From JALHVH01 sp963773685 (GTDB taxonomy: Bacteria; Acidobacteriota; Aminicenantia; Aminicenantales; Saccharicenantaceae), in assembly GCA_963773685.1 (NCBI GenBank), contig CAVZBY010000009.1:1-64000 (forward strand): a stretch of 64,000 nucleotides of DNA, read 5' to 3'. The position numbers were made by a program, and so were the translations under genes. The first letter of the stretch is position 1. Each line of letters begins with the position of its first letter. Under the pieces are notes generated by a model, which was given only the letters and a program-made list of their open reading frames with translations, was not told the DNA's origin and made no database searches. Positions 25,501 to 34,114 of the stretch are shown one piece after another.

Positions 25501-27298
25501 GTGAAAAGATACTTCGGTTTCGTTCTGATCATTCTGCTGGCGGCGGGTTCGATTTGGCCCCAGGAGATCTTTGACATCTTTCGAAAGGGGGATGTTCCGG
25601 CCGTCAAAGCCATGATCGAAAAGTCCCCTCAGCTCGTCGACGCCCGGGACGGAGATGGGAGCACGCCCCTCCACTACGCCGCTTTCAGCGGGGACCCCGA
25701 TCTCGTCCGGTTCCTCATCGACAAGGGCGCCAAAGTCGAATCCAAAGACGCGGAGTCCAAGACGCCTCTCCATATCGCCGTCATGAACGACCGGCGGGAG
25801 GCGGCGGCCGCCCTCCTCGAACGAGGAGCCGCCATCGAAGCCCGGGACGATTATCAGCGAACGGCCCTCGTCCTCTGCGCGCGCGAACGGGGGCAGGCAT
25901 CGTTGGGCCGCATCCTCATCGAAGCCGGCGCCGACGTCAATGCGAAGGACAAGTTCGGCTCCGACGCGCTCGAGCTTGCCGCCTGGCGGGGGAAAGCGGA
26001 TTTCGTCGATCTGCTCCTCGAGAAGGGCGCCCAGGTCCCGGAGAGCGGCGAGAGGTGGCAGATGGGTGTCTCCCAGGCCTCTTCCCAGGGTTTGAGCAAT
26101 CTGTTTCGCCGGCTGACCGACGGCCGGGATGAAGCAAGCGTCCTCGCCGCTTCCCGTTCGCTCCTCCATGACGCCGCCGCCGGCGGGTCCGCGGAGATCG
26201 TCGGCATCCTCCTCGCTAAGGGCTGCGACCCGGCCGGGGCGGACCGGTTCGGCTGGACCCCGCTCCACTACGCCGCCCGGGACGGCCGTACCGACGCCGT
26301 CCGGATCCTCATTGATAAGAAGGCGCCCCTCGACGTCCGGACGATCATGGGCCAGACGCCCTATAACATCGCCATGGAGCGGAAAATGGAAGCCGCGGCG
26401 GGGCTCCTGGCCGAAAAAGGAGCGGACACGTCGGATATTCGCTTCCCCGTCCTCGCGGGAGACTACCTGGGCCAGAAGCCGCCCGAAGGCCGGCGCCGAA
26501 TTGTTCGGCCTGGGGATCATCTCTTCGATCTGGGGACTCCATAGCACGGCGGTATTCTCCCCGGACGGGAACGAGGTCTATTGGGCGCCGATGGTGACGT
26601 TCCCGGGAGGGATCTATTCCAACGGAGGCCTGTTGGTGATGAGGCGTCTCGAAGGTCGTTGGACGCCGCCCGCCTGGGCGTCGTTCTCAGGCCCGGGTCT
26701 CGGCGACGACGTCCCGTTCTTCTCGGCGGAAGGGAAACGGATCTATTTCATCTCCCGCCGGCCGCTTCCCGGCGAAACCCGGAACGGGAGCGAGAAGATC
26801 TGGTACGCCGACCGGACGTCCACGGGCTGGTCCGAGCCCCGACCCCTTGATCCCAACGTCAACTCGGTCGATAAGCATTGGCAGTTCTCCCTCGACGGCC
26901 GGCAAAACGTGTACTTCGCCGGCCGGGCCCCCGGCGGCCTGGGCGCGACCGATATCTATCTGGCCCGCTTCACCGGCGATGGGTATGAAAAGCCGGTCAA
27001 CGTGGGTGCGCCCATCAACTCCGCCGGCATTGACGACACGCCCTTCCTCGGGCCGGATGGAAGCTACCTTTTGTTCTCGCGCGAATTCGACCTCTGGGTG
27101 AGCTTCCGGGACGCGAAAGGAACGTGGTCCGATCCCGTCAGCCTCGGCCCGGAGGTCAACAGCCCTTCGATCGAGCTCTGCCCGATCGTCACGGCGGACG
27201 GCAAGTACCTTTTCTTCCTGAGCCAGCGCGATGGAGAGAGTCACGCCTATTGGGTCCGCGCCGACGTCATCGAGAAGGCGAGGCCGGCAAAGGAATAG
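25501..27298 (+). CDS. Exported ankyrin-repeat protein with PD40/WD40-like C-terminal half, one +1 frameshift
   Basis: After a signal peptide (KRYFGFVLIILLAAGSIWP) come about seven ankyrin repeats (for example GSTPLHYAAFSGD, KTPLHIAVMNDR, GWTPLHYAARDGR) to residue 325. A second reading frame continues with TolB/PD40 beta-propeller repeats: AVFSPDGNEVYW, PFFSAEGKRIYFISRR, WQFSLDGRQNVYFAGR, PFLGPDGSYLLFSR. Removing one G from GG at 26488-26489 joins the frames (PPEAGAELFGLG), giving about 598 residues. Both parts are scaffolds, so a periplasmic binding or sensing role is plausible. The start is GTG at 25501 because GGAGGCG lies upstream. The combination of ankyrin and PD40 in one chain is unusual. 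Confidence 0.75.
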
Positions 27299-27341
27299 AG
27301 CGGCTCAGGGGAATCGGCCGGCAAAAGAACACGACGGTTCA

Positions 27342-27386
27342 AGATTCCCCCCCGTTTGGAAAAGGGGGCAGGGGGGGATTTCTCCC
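27342..27386. repeat. C/G-run inverted repeat, possible dispersed repeat
   Basis: A C7 run, a GTTTGGAAAA core and G-rich arms (G5, then G7) form an imperfect hairpin between the ankyrin gene and the convergent ptb gene. It resembles the dispersed CCCCC-TTT-GGGGG intergenic repeats known in several phyla. It may act as a bidirectional transcript end. Only one copy is in the window. Confidence 0.4.
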
Positions 27387-27392
27387 CCGGGC

Positions 27393-28292
27393 TCAGGACA
27401 ACAGCGAAGCCAAAGCGATCGAATAGAACTTCGTGTCCTCCGAATCCGACCTCGACGTCAGGATACAGGGACAGGTCGCGCCGGTCACGATGGCCCCGAG
27501 CTCGGCCCCGGCCAGATAAGTGCTGGCTTTGAAGAAGATGTTCCCTGCTTCGATGTTGGGGAAGATGAGGATGTCCGCGTCGCCGGCCACGGGAGACTTG
27601 ACGCCCTTGATCTCGGCGCTCTCCTTGGAGAAGGCCACGTCCAGGGCCAGGGGGCCGTCGACGATGGCGCCCTTGATCTGGCCCCGATCGGCCATCTTGC
27701 TGATGATGGCCGACTCGGTCGTGGAGGGCATTTTGGGATTCACCTTCTCGACCGCCGAAAGCAGGACGGCCTTCGGCTTTTCGATGTCCAGCTTATGGGC
27801 GACGGCGATGGCGTAGTTCAGGATGGCGATCTTGGCCTCGAGGTCCGGGGCCGGGATCACGGCCACGTCCCCGCAGATGATGAGCTTCTTCCAGGAGGGC
27901 ACCTGAATGACGGTCACGTGGGACAACAGCCGCCCGGGCGGGAGCAGGCCCTTTTCCTTGTCGATGATCGCCCGGATATAGACCGAGGAATCCAGCAGGC
28001 CCTTCATCAGGAAATCGGCCTTGCCCTCGCGGACCCGGGCGACGGCCAGGGCCAGGGCTTTCCCCTTGTCCGGCTCGTGGATGATCTCGACCTTCCCGAG
28101 ATCGACCTTGTTGTCCGCGGCGACCTTGGTGATCGCGTTCTTGTCTCCGGTCATCGCGACCTGGGCCAGGCCTTCCTTGACGGCGCGCCCCACGGCCTCG
28201 ATGGTATGCGGGTCTTCGCCGCAGGCTACGGACAGGCGCCTGGGCGGCAGAGCCTTGACGCGATCGACGATCTGCTGGAGTGTGGTGATCAT
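27393..28292 (-). CDS. ptb: Phosphate butyryltransferase
   Basis: A 299-residue enzyme of the phosphotransacetylase/phosphate butyryltransferase family. It converts butyryl-CoA and phosphate to butyryl phosphate, or runs the reverse with branched acyl groups. Typical blocks are LSVACGEDPHTIEAV, DFLMKGLLDSSVYI, GDADILIFPNIEAGNIFFKA and the C-terminal GATCPCILTSRSDS. It lies 31 bases downstream of butyrate kinase on the same strand, so the pair forms the classical route that makes ATP from acyl-CoA by substrate-level phosphorylation. The preference for butyrate over isobutyrate or other acyl groups cannot be read here. Confidence 0.92.
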   Translation of the reverse strand: MITTLQQIVDRVKALPPRRLSVACGEDPHTIEAVGRAVKEGLAQVAMTGDKNAITKVAADNKVDLGKVEIIHEPDKGKALALAVARVREGKADFLMKGLLDSSVYIRAIIDKEKGLLPPGRLLSHVTVIQVPSWKKLIICGDVAVIPAPDLEAKIAILNYAIAVAHKLDIEKPKAVLLSAVEKVNPKMPSTTESAIISKMADRGQIKGAIVDGPLALDVAFSKESAEIKGVKSPVAGDADILIFPNIEAGNIFFKASTYLAGAELGAIVTGATCPCILTSRSDSEDTKFYSIALASLLS

Positions 28293-28323
28293 GATGGTTC
28301 CCCTTCGGTTTTCGGTTCCTGGA

Positions 28324-29392
28324 TTATGATGGATAATCTCGGGCCTTCTCTTCCCCGCCGACGACGCGCAGCCCGGCCTGGGCCAGCGCCACCATTTCGT
28401 TCTCTCCCGGGAAGACGAAGACCGGGCCGACGAATCGTATGCCGTCCTGGATCCGATCGATGAGCTCCGTTGCGTTGGCCAGCCCGCCGGTCAGGACGAT
28501 GCCGTCCACCTCGCCCTTGAGGACGGCGGCGCACGCGCCGATCTGCTTGGCCACGGTGTTGGCCATGGCCTCGAAGACCAGCCCGGCCTCTTTATCGCCC
28601 GCGGCCACGCGTCGGAGGGTTTCCCTCATATCGTTGGTCTTCAGATGGGCGACCATCCCCCCCCGTCCGGTCAGCATCTTCTTGAGCTCGTTCCAGGTGT
28701 AGCTTTCCGGAAAAAGCCATGTCGACCAGGTCCCCGGCCGGGATCGTCCCGGCGCGCTCCGGCGTGATGGGACCCTCTCCGTTCAGGCCGTTGTTGACGT
28801 CGACGACGCGGCCGTGGCGATGGGCGCCGACCGTGACCCCTCCGCCCAGGTGGCAGACGATCAGGTTGATGTCTTCATACGCCCGGCCGATCTTTCGGGC
28901 GGCCAGGCGCGCGGTGTACTTGTGGTTGAGGGCGTGAAAGATGCTCCGCCGCCTGATGGCGGGGATCCCGCTCAGTCGGGCCCAATCCTCGAGTTCGTCC
29001 ACGACGACCGGGTCGACGATGAACGCCGGAATGCCCAGGGGCCGGGCGATCTCGTCGGCGATCAGCCCGCCGAGGTTCGAGGCGTGCTCGCCCTGGACGC
29101 CCTGGGTGAGGTCCTGGAGCATCCGGTCGTTGACCCGGTAAACTCCGCTCGGGATGGGCCGGAGAAGGCCCCCCCGGCCGACGACGGCGGTCAGCCGGGC
29201 CGGGTCGATGTCTTTCGTCTTCAGGGCGTTGAGGATGAGCTCCTTGCGGAAGCCCTTTTGGTCGACGATCCTGTCGTAGCGGGCCAGCTCGTCGGTCGGA
29301 TGCGCGATGTTCTCGGAAAGGAGCTCGCGCTCGTCCTCATAGACGGCGATCTTCGTCGATGTGGAACCGGGGTTGATGATCAGAAGAAGCAT
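28324..29392 (-). CDS. buk: Butyrate kinase, one +1 frameshift
   Basis: An acetate/butyrate kinase-fold protein of 355 residues after repair. The N-terminal [18 protein letters not shown] is the ATPase phosphate loop. Later blocks are [41 protein letters not shown] and [11 protein letters not shown]. The coding frame breaks at the A5 run 28711-28715. Removing one A gives [16 protein letters not shown], exactly the family pattern, so an inserted base in the data is the likely cause. It phosphorylates butyrate or releases ATP from butyryl phosphate made by Ptb. A promoter lies upstream at 29468-29496. Confidence 0.88.
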
Positions 29393-29467
29393 GGCCCATC
29401 CTTACCGGAGAATTCGGGGGTTTTTTCGCGCGCGTAACGCCGTTTCAGGTCCGGTGCTCACGCGAAT

Positions 29468-29496
29468 ATCTTAAGGCCCGATAAGGCCAATGTCAA
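29468..29496 (-). promoter_or_regulatory. sigma70-like promoter of the buk-ptb operon
   Basis: Minus strand TTGACA (29491-29496), a 17-base spacer and TAAGAT (29468-29473). A GTG 6 bases after the -10 box opens a 19-codon frame (29402-29461) whose TAA overlaps the buk ribosome binding site. Confidence 0.65.
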
Positions 29497-29541
29497 GGAC
29501 GGCAGCCCCGGCCTTTCCCCGTTCTTTGGCCGGGATGGGGT

Positions 29542-29571
29542 TTGACATGACTCCGGGACCTGGATTACGAT
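29542..29571 (+). promoter_or_regulatory. sigma70-like promoter of the DUF3795 gene
   Basis: TTGACA (29542-29547), an 18-base spacer and TACGAT (29566-29571), 38 bases before the ATG at 29610. Confidence 0.55.
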
Positions 29572-29609
29572 CCTTTATCCGATCGATAAACTCCCGTAAG
29601 GAGAACGGC

Positions 29610-29964
29610 ATGGCCAAGATCCAAGCCTTTTGCGGTCTCGACTGCGGAGATTGCGAAGCCTATATCGCCACGCAGAAAAACGACGGGGCGGGGCTCGAGG
29701 CGGTCGCGAAACAATGGGGCGCGCAGTACGGCTCCAAAGCCATCAACGCGGACATGTGCGTCTGCGACGGCTGTTCGTCGGGAAAAAGGACGAGCTCGGC
29801 CCACGCCGTGACGTGCGCGATCCGGCTCTGCGCGACCGCGCGCGGCGTGACGACCTGCGCTCATTGTCCGGACTACGGCTGTGAAACGCTGAAGGGATTC
29901 TTCGCTTTCGCCCCCGCTCTCAGAGACAGAGCTGGAGGCGATCCGGAAAGAGATCGGGAAATAG
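29610..29964 (+). CDS. DUF3795 cysteine-rich protein, one +1 frameshift
   Basis: A small protein of about 117 residues after repair. Cysteines in FCGLDCGDCEAY, DMCVCDGCSS, TCAIRLC and TCAHCPDYGCE match DUF3795, a family thought to bind metal, probably zinc or an Fe-S cluster. The frame must drop one C from C5 at 29911-29915, giving APLSETELEAIRKEIGK and a stop at 29962-29964. Without this repair the reading continues into unrelated sequence. AAGGAGAACGGC precedes the ATG. Role unknown. Confidence 0.78.
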
Positions 29965-29991
29965 GCCGGCGCCTTCCTCCCGGGACCGGGA

Positions 29992-31171
29992 TCAATTTCC
30001 CGCAGGAGAACCGGCGCCCGCTTTCCCGCCCCCGGGGCTTCCCGGGACCTTCCCCGGAAGCCAGACGGTGAAGGCCGTGCCGCCGGCCTCCGAGCTGGAG
30101 AAGGCGGCCCTCCCGCCCAGGAACTTCTCGGTCAGGAATTTCACGCCGTACGTCCCGAGCCCGCGGCCGGGCCCCTTCGTCGAGAACGAACGCTGGAATA
30201 TCCGGAGCCGGACGTCCCTGGGGATGGCCCCCGCATTGTGGACCCAAAACCCGACCCCGTCCTTTTCCCGCGCGCAGCCCAGGGTGATCGTTCCCCCTGG
30301 CGGGGCGGCTTCGAGCGCGTTCTTCGTCAGGTTTTCCAGGATGCGGAGGACGATGGCCCTGTCGCTGTAAAAAAAGGGACCTTCCGCGGGGAGGTCGGTC
30401 CGGATCCGCCGTCCGCGGGCGACCTCGGCTTGTCCGTAGGCCTCCGCCGTTTCTTTGAGGAGTGCCGGGGCGTCCAGCCGGCTGACGATGAGGCGGAGCT
30501 CGCCTGCCTCGGCCGACATCAGCGCCCTTTGCGCTTGAATTTCCGTGATCAGCCGCTTCAGTCCAAGGTTCACTATAGCGCGGAGCCTTTCGGTTTCCTC
30601 CGGGGAGGAAACCTCCATGAGGTCCGTGTTCAGCCCGATGCTCTGGACCGTGTTCAGGACGTCGTGGAAGAAGATCTGCTCGAGCGCGCGGCGGCGCTTC
30701 TCGTGGCTGATGTCCTGGATGGCGACGACGGTCAAGGGCTCTCCGTGGAGGTTCAGGGGAGACGCCTTTATCCTGAGGTCGAGCGCTTCTCCCCGGGGCT
30801 CCTGCTGGATCCGGCACTCGCGGACGGCGGTTTCCCCCTTCTGGCTTTGCAGGATGGCGTTGACGGCGCCGCACGCTTCGCAGACCTCCGAGGTGCCGCA
30901 GCCGGCATGCTCCTCGACGGCGTGAACGCAATGGAGAGCTTCGCCCGGGCGGAGGCCTAAAAGAGAGGAGGGGTCCTTCATTCCGAGCGCAGTCGCTGAA
31001 ACCGCTGTTGACGAAGACGATCTGCCGTTCCCTGTTGAGGATCAGGATCTCTTCGCTGACGGCGTCGAAGAGCTCCCGGAGAAGCGTCGTATCGATGACC
31101 GTGCGGGCCTGGCGTCGAACGGTTTCGGGAGCGGCCCTCTCGGCCGGAGCGAACCTGGTCTTTTCGCGCAT
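29992..31171 (-). CDS. PAS-domain sensor histidine kinase with a four-cysteine motif, one +1 frameshift
   Basis: About 392 residues after repair. The N-terminal PAS domain (LLRELFDAVSEEILILNRER, IVFVNSGFSD) contains a cysteine set within about 25 residues: HCVHAVEEHAGCGTSEVCEACGA. A second sensor piece (VVAIQDISHEKRRR) leads to the kinase part: the H-box FFHDVLNTVQSIGLN and ATPase boxes RILENLTKNALEA, GVGFWVHNAG and GRGLGTYGVKFL. The frames join near 30990-30992. No transmembrane segment is seen, so it should sense an internal signal. The cysteines could bind a metal, heme or cluster. No response regulator is adjacent. Confidence 0.78.
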
Positions 31172-31259
31172 GAAGGCCCTAGGATATTCCAAAGCGGCCC
31201 GACATTCAAATCCGGTCCGGACGCGGCCGCCCGGAAAGCCCGCCGCGGGCGAGTCCCGA

Positions 31260-33405
31260 TCAATCCGTCTCGATGAGATCGGCTTTCTTCAGGATATCGA
31301 GGTAATCGAGGATCGTTTGAAGGTCCGATGGCTTCGGAGTCTGGGCGTCCAGCGTCCGCTTGATGTCGAGGGCGCTCCTTTTGCCGTCGATCAGGCGTCG
31401 GAGCTCCCAGACGTCGGAGATGCCTTCCTTCAGGAGGAAAAGGTCCAAGGGCGACTCGGTCTTCAAGTCCGCGGGGAGCGCGGCCCGGAATCTCGTGTAG
31501 TTCAGGTAGCCTTCCGCCCTGACCTTGTCCTTCCGCCGCGGATGGAGCCTTGCCGCTTTGGCTTCGAGAGGCGTGAGCGTCAGTTTGCGTACGGGGGATA
31601 CCCCCAGCCGGTCGGCGACGGCCTCCATATGGGTCTTGAGAGCGGCCTTGGCCGACGCTCCGGTTCCGTCGACGGCTTCGCTCATCCGGGATATGTGCTT
31701 GGCGAGCCGGGGAGCGCCCGGGGCCAGCTCGAGGACCGACGCGAGCGTGGCCTTCTCGTTGGCCAGCGCGGCCTCGACCGCGAAGAGGCCCTTCTTGTAC
31801 GCTTCGACGAACGCCTCCGGTCCCGCATCGTTCAAGGCCGTGATCCCGGCCTGCAGCTGGATGGGAATGCGTCGCGCTCCGTTGGCCGCCGTTTCCGAAG
31901 CGATCCGGATGGCCATGGCCTCATCCGCCGAGGCGATGGTATAGGCCGCTGCGGCGCCGATCACCGCGGCCCGCTTGAGCTGGGTCGGGTCGGCCTTGTC
32001 GGCTACGTCTCCCGACGTGTGGTACCACTGGTCCGGCCAGGCGATCATCATGACGCCGGGAACGCCGACGCTCCAATCGTTGAAAACCTCATGATCGGAG
32101 GATCCGTAATGCCATTCGATGGAGTAGGGGAAGGGCTCATCCGCGCCGAAGGGGGCTACGATATGCCCCGGCACGTCCGCCCCTTGCCCGTGACGATGGA
32201 TCTTATCCCGGCTTCCTTCTCCCACGAAGCGGAAGTAGTTCTCGGTGACGTCGTTGACGTAATGGGGCATGCCATAGGTCGTCCTCGAGAGGTTGAAGGA
32301 CGACTGGTTACGGCTCAGCCATTCTCCGACCATATCCATATTGATGTCGCACAGGGTCCTGGCCATGAGGGCCGGATTGGCCTGGACCCATTTCCCGGTC
32401 CCCCCGAATTCAGGGGCCCAGAGGAAGCGGATGCCCCGTTTCGGCCGCGGAAGCCGTCCTTCGGCGATGAGCGTGTTGAGGACCCGTGCGACCTCCAGGA
32501 TGCAGGCGCTTCCGGAGAGGTTGTCATTGGCTCCCTGCTTGACGTTCCCTTCGAACAGGTGGGCGCTGAGGATGACCTCGCCCGCTCCGGGGTCCGTGCC
32601 CGGGGATGACGGCGACGATGTCCTCGAGATGATAGGGGACTTCCCGGGCCTCGACCTGGGCCCGGACGGTGATCGATTCTCCTCCGAGGAGCCTCTTTTT
32701 AAGAAGGTCCCCCTCTCGGGCGGGAAGGCAGAACCCGAAGACCGGCTTGGACGGCGCGGAGGAAGGCGGCATGCCGGGGATCGGGAGCGTCTTGACCGGG
32801 GTCCATGGCAGCTGGAGCGGGTCGAAGAAAGGACGGAGCATGCTGATGGCGACGATGCCGAGCGCCCCCTGCTTCGCGCAAGCCTCCGCCGAGACGGCCA
32901 GGATATTCCCTTCCGTAACGACGATCTTGCCTTCGACCTGGGCCAGCCGGATCTCTTCAGGGGTGCCCCTGCCGACCCAGACGAGGTCCGCGGTGGTATC
33001 GGTGGGCGAGCTCCAGGCGGCCAGCATGGGGACCATGTCGTTGAAGGATGCGAGCTTCCGGCGATGGGGCTTGATCTCCCAAAGCTCTCCCTTGGAGGCA
33101 TCCCAGGCTTGCCCTTCGGGGTAGCGGAGAACCTCGATGCCGCCGAGGCCATAGTCCCGGAGGAGCCCGGAGACGACCCGCGTTTCCAGGAACATATCGC
33201 TGAACTCCTCGGGGCGGCGGTCCCTGTTGAAGGCGGCGATCGACGCGATGGTCTTCCAGGCGGTTTCGCCGGAGGTTTCCCCGATGATCTCGTCCATTTG
33301 GGCCCGGGGCAGGAACGTCCATGAGAGCCAGGGGATGGCTTGGCCTGTTGCCATGCCGCAGAGCGCGAGTATGCCGGCCGCCATCATGATCAGGATCCGT
33401 TTCAT
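31260..33405 (-). CDS. Secreted M28 family peptidase with C-terminal winged-helix-like tail, one +1 frameshift
   Basis: About 714 residues after removing one base in the CCCGGGG run 32599-32605, which joins IVAVIPG to TDPGAGEVILSAH. The signal peptide is KRILIMMAAGILALCGMATG. A PA-like insert (around residues 130-260) precedes the M28 zinc core: SAHLFEG, QGANDNLSGSA, WAPEFGGTG, INMDMVG and DHEVFND. The usual HxD is replaced by HLFE, so metal binding may be adjusted. The last 80 residues (LFLLKEGISDVWELRRLIDG, LQTILDYLDILKKADLI) look like a winged-helix tail. It probably trims peptides outside the cytoplasm. Confidence 0.82.
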
Positions 33406-33544
33406 CTTTGAGCCTCCATCCGGTCGCGGGACCCGAAAAAACCGCTATAGGCTATATACGGGAAGTCAACCCGGCGGGTTCAGAGAATTCGATCCGAGGG
33501 ATCGGGCTCTTCGGCTCCCGGTCGATCAGCGCGCCCATTATGGC

Positions 33545-33574
33545 TTGACCCGGGGCCGCGGTCATGGGTACTAT
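33545..33574 (+). promoter_or_regulatory. sigma70-like promoter of the monooxygenase-like gene
   Basis: TTGACC (33545-33550), an 18-base spacer and TACTAT (33569-33574), about 80 bases before the ATG at 33654. Confidence 0.5.
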
Positions 33575-33653
33575 TTCCGAGAGCCATTTCAACGCTCCAA
33601 GGCGCTTTTCAACGAAACGGCCGTAAGCAAGACGGGAGCAGAGGAGAAGGAAC

Positions 33654-33980
33654 ATGATCTCTCGGATCTGGCATGGATGGACCATCCCCGCCAACGCGGA
33701 CATCTACGAGGGCCTGCTCAAGGAGGAGATCTTCGTCGGGATCCAGGACCGGCGCATCCGCGGTTTCAGGGGCATTCAGCTTCTGCGACGCGACACCGGC
33801 AAGGAGGTCGAATTCGTGACGATCATGACGTTCGATGCGCTGGATGCCGTCCGTGAGTTTGCCGGAGAGGATTATGAAACGGCGGTCGTGCCTGAAAGGG
33901 CGAGAGCCGTGCTCTCCCGTTTCGATGAACGATCTCAGCATTACGAGATCAGGGCCGAGCGGGGCGGGGATCGCCGGTAG
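33654..33980 (+). CDS. Antibiotic biosynthesis monooxygenase-like (ABM fold) protein
   Basis: A 108-residue protein with the dimeric alpha-beta barrel pattern of the ABM family: ISRIWHGWTIPANADIYE, GFRGIQLLRRD and EVEFVTIMTFDALDAVREF. Members range from heme-degrading and quinol monooxygenases to proteins with no known reaction. No heme-ligand motif can be assigned. GAGAAGGAAC precedes the ATG. It is divergent from the M28 gene and followed by a weak hairpin at 33983-34012. Confidence 0.75.
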   Translation: MISRIWHGWTIPANADIYEGLLKEEIFVGIQDRRIRGFRGIQLLRRDTGKEVEFVTIMTFDALDAVREFAGEDYETAVVPERARAVLSRFDERSQHYEIRAERGGDRR

Positions 33981-34034
33981 GGGACCTCTTCCCGGAGGGG
34001 GAGGTATCCCCCCCTAAATCACCTCGCGCGAGGA

Positions 34035-34063
34035 TTGACCCGAACGCGGGCCTCCCCGATAAT
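34035..34063 (+). promoter_or_regulatory. sigma70-like promoter of the TonB receptor-YfiR-kinase operon
   Basis: TTGACC (34035-34040), a 17-base spacer and GATAAT (34058-34063). The palindrome AAACGTTT at 34077-34084 lies just after the expected start and could be an operator, though it is too short to trust. Confidence 0.55.
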
Positions 34064-34114
34064 CGAATAATAACGGAAACGTTTGCACATTCGAGGAATC
34101 CGGGGAGACAGATC

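Noticed and set aside
25176..25613. An extended N-terminus for the aldo/keto reductase
   Set aside because: The extra residues have no family similarity, and a ribosome binding site precedes the ATG at 25175.
28700..28720. Programmed frameshifting in butyrate kinase
   Set aside because: The A5 run lacks a slippery heptamer with a downstream structure, and many other genes in the window show the same type of break.
33983..34012. Terminator after the ABM gene
   Set aside because: A hairpin can form, but it has mismatches and no T tract.
34077..34084. AAACGTTT as a LacI-family operator in front of the TonB receptor
   Set aside because: The palindrome is only 8 bases and no LacI-type regulator is in the window.
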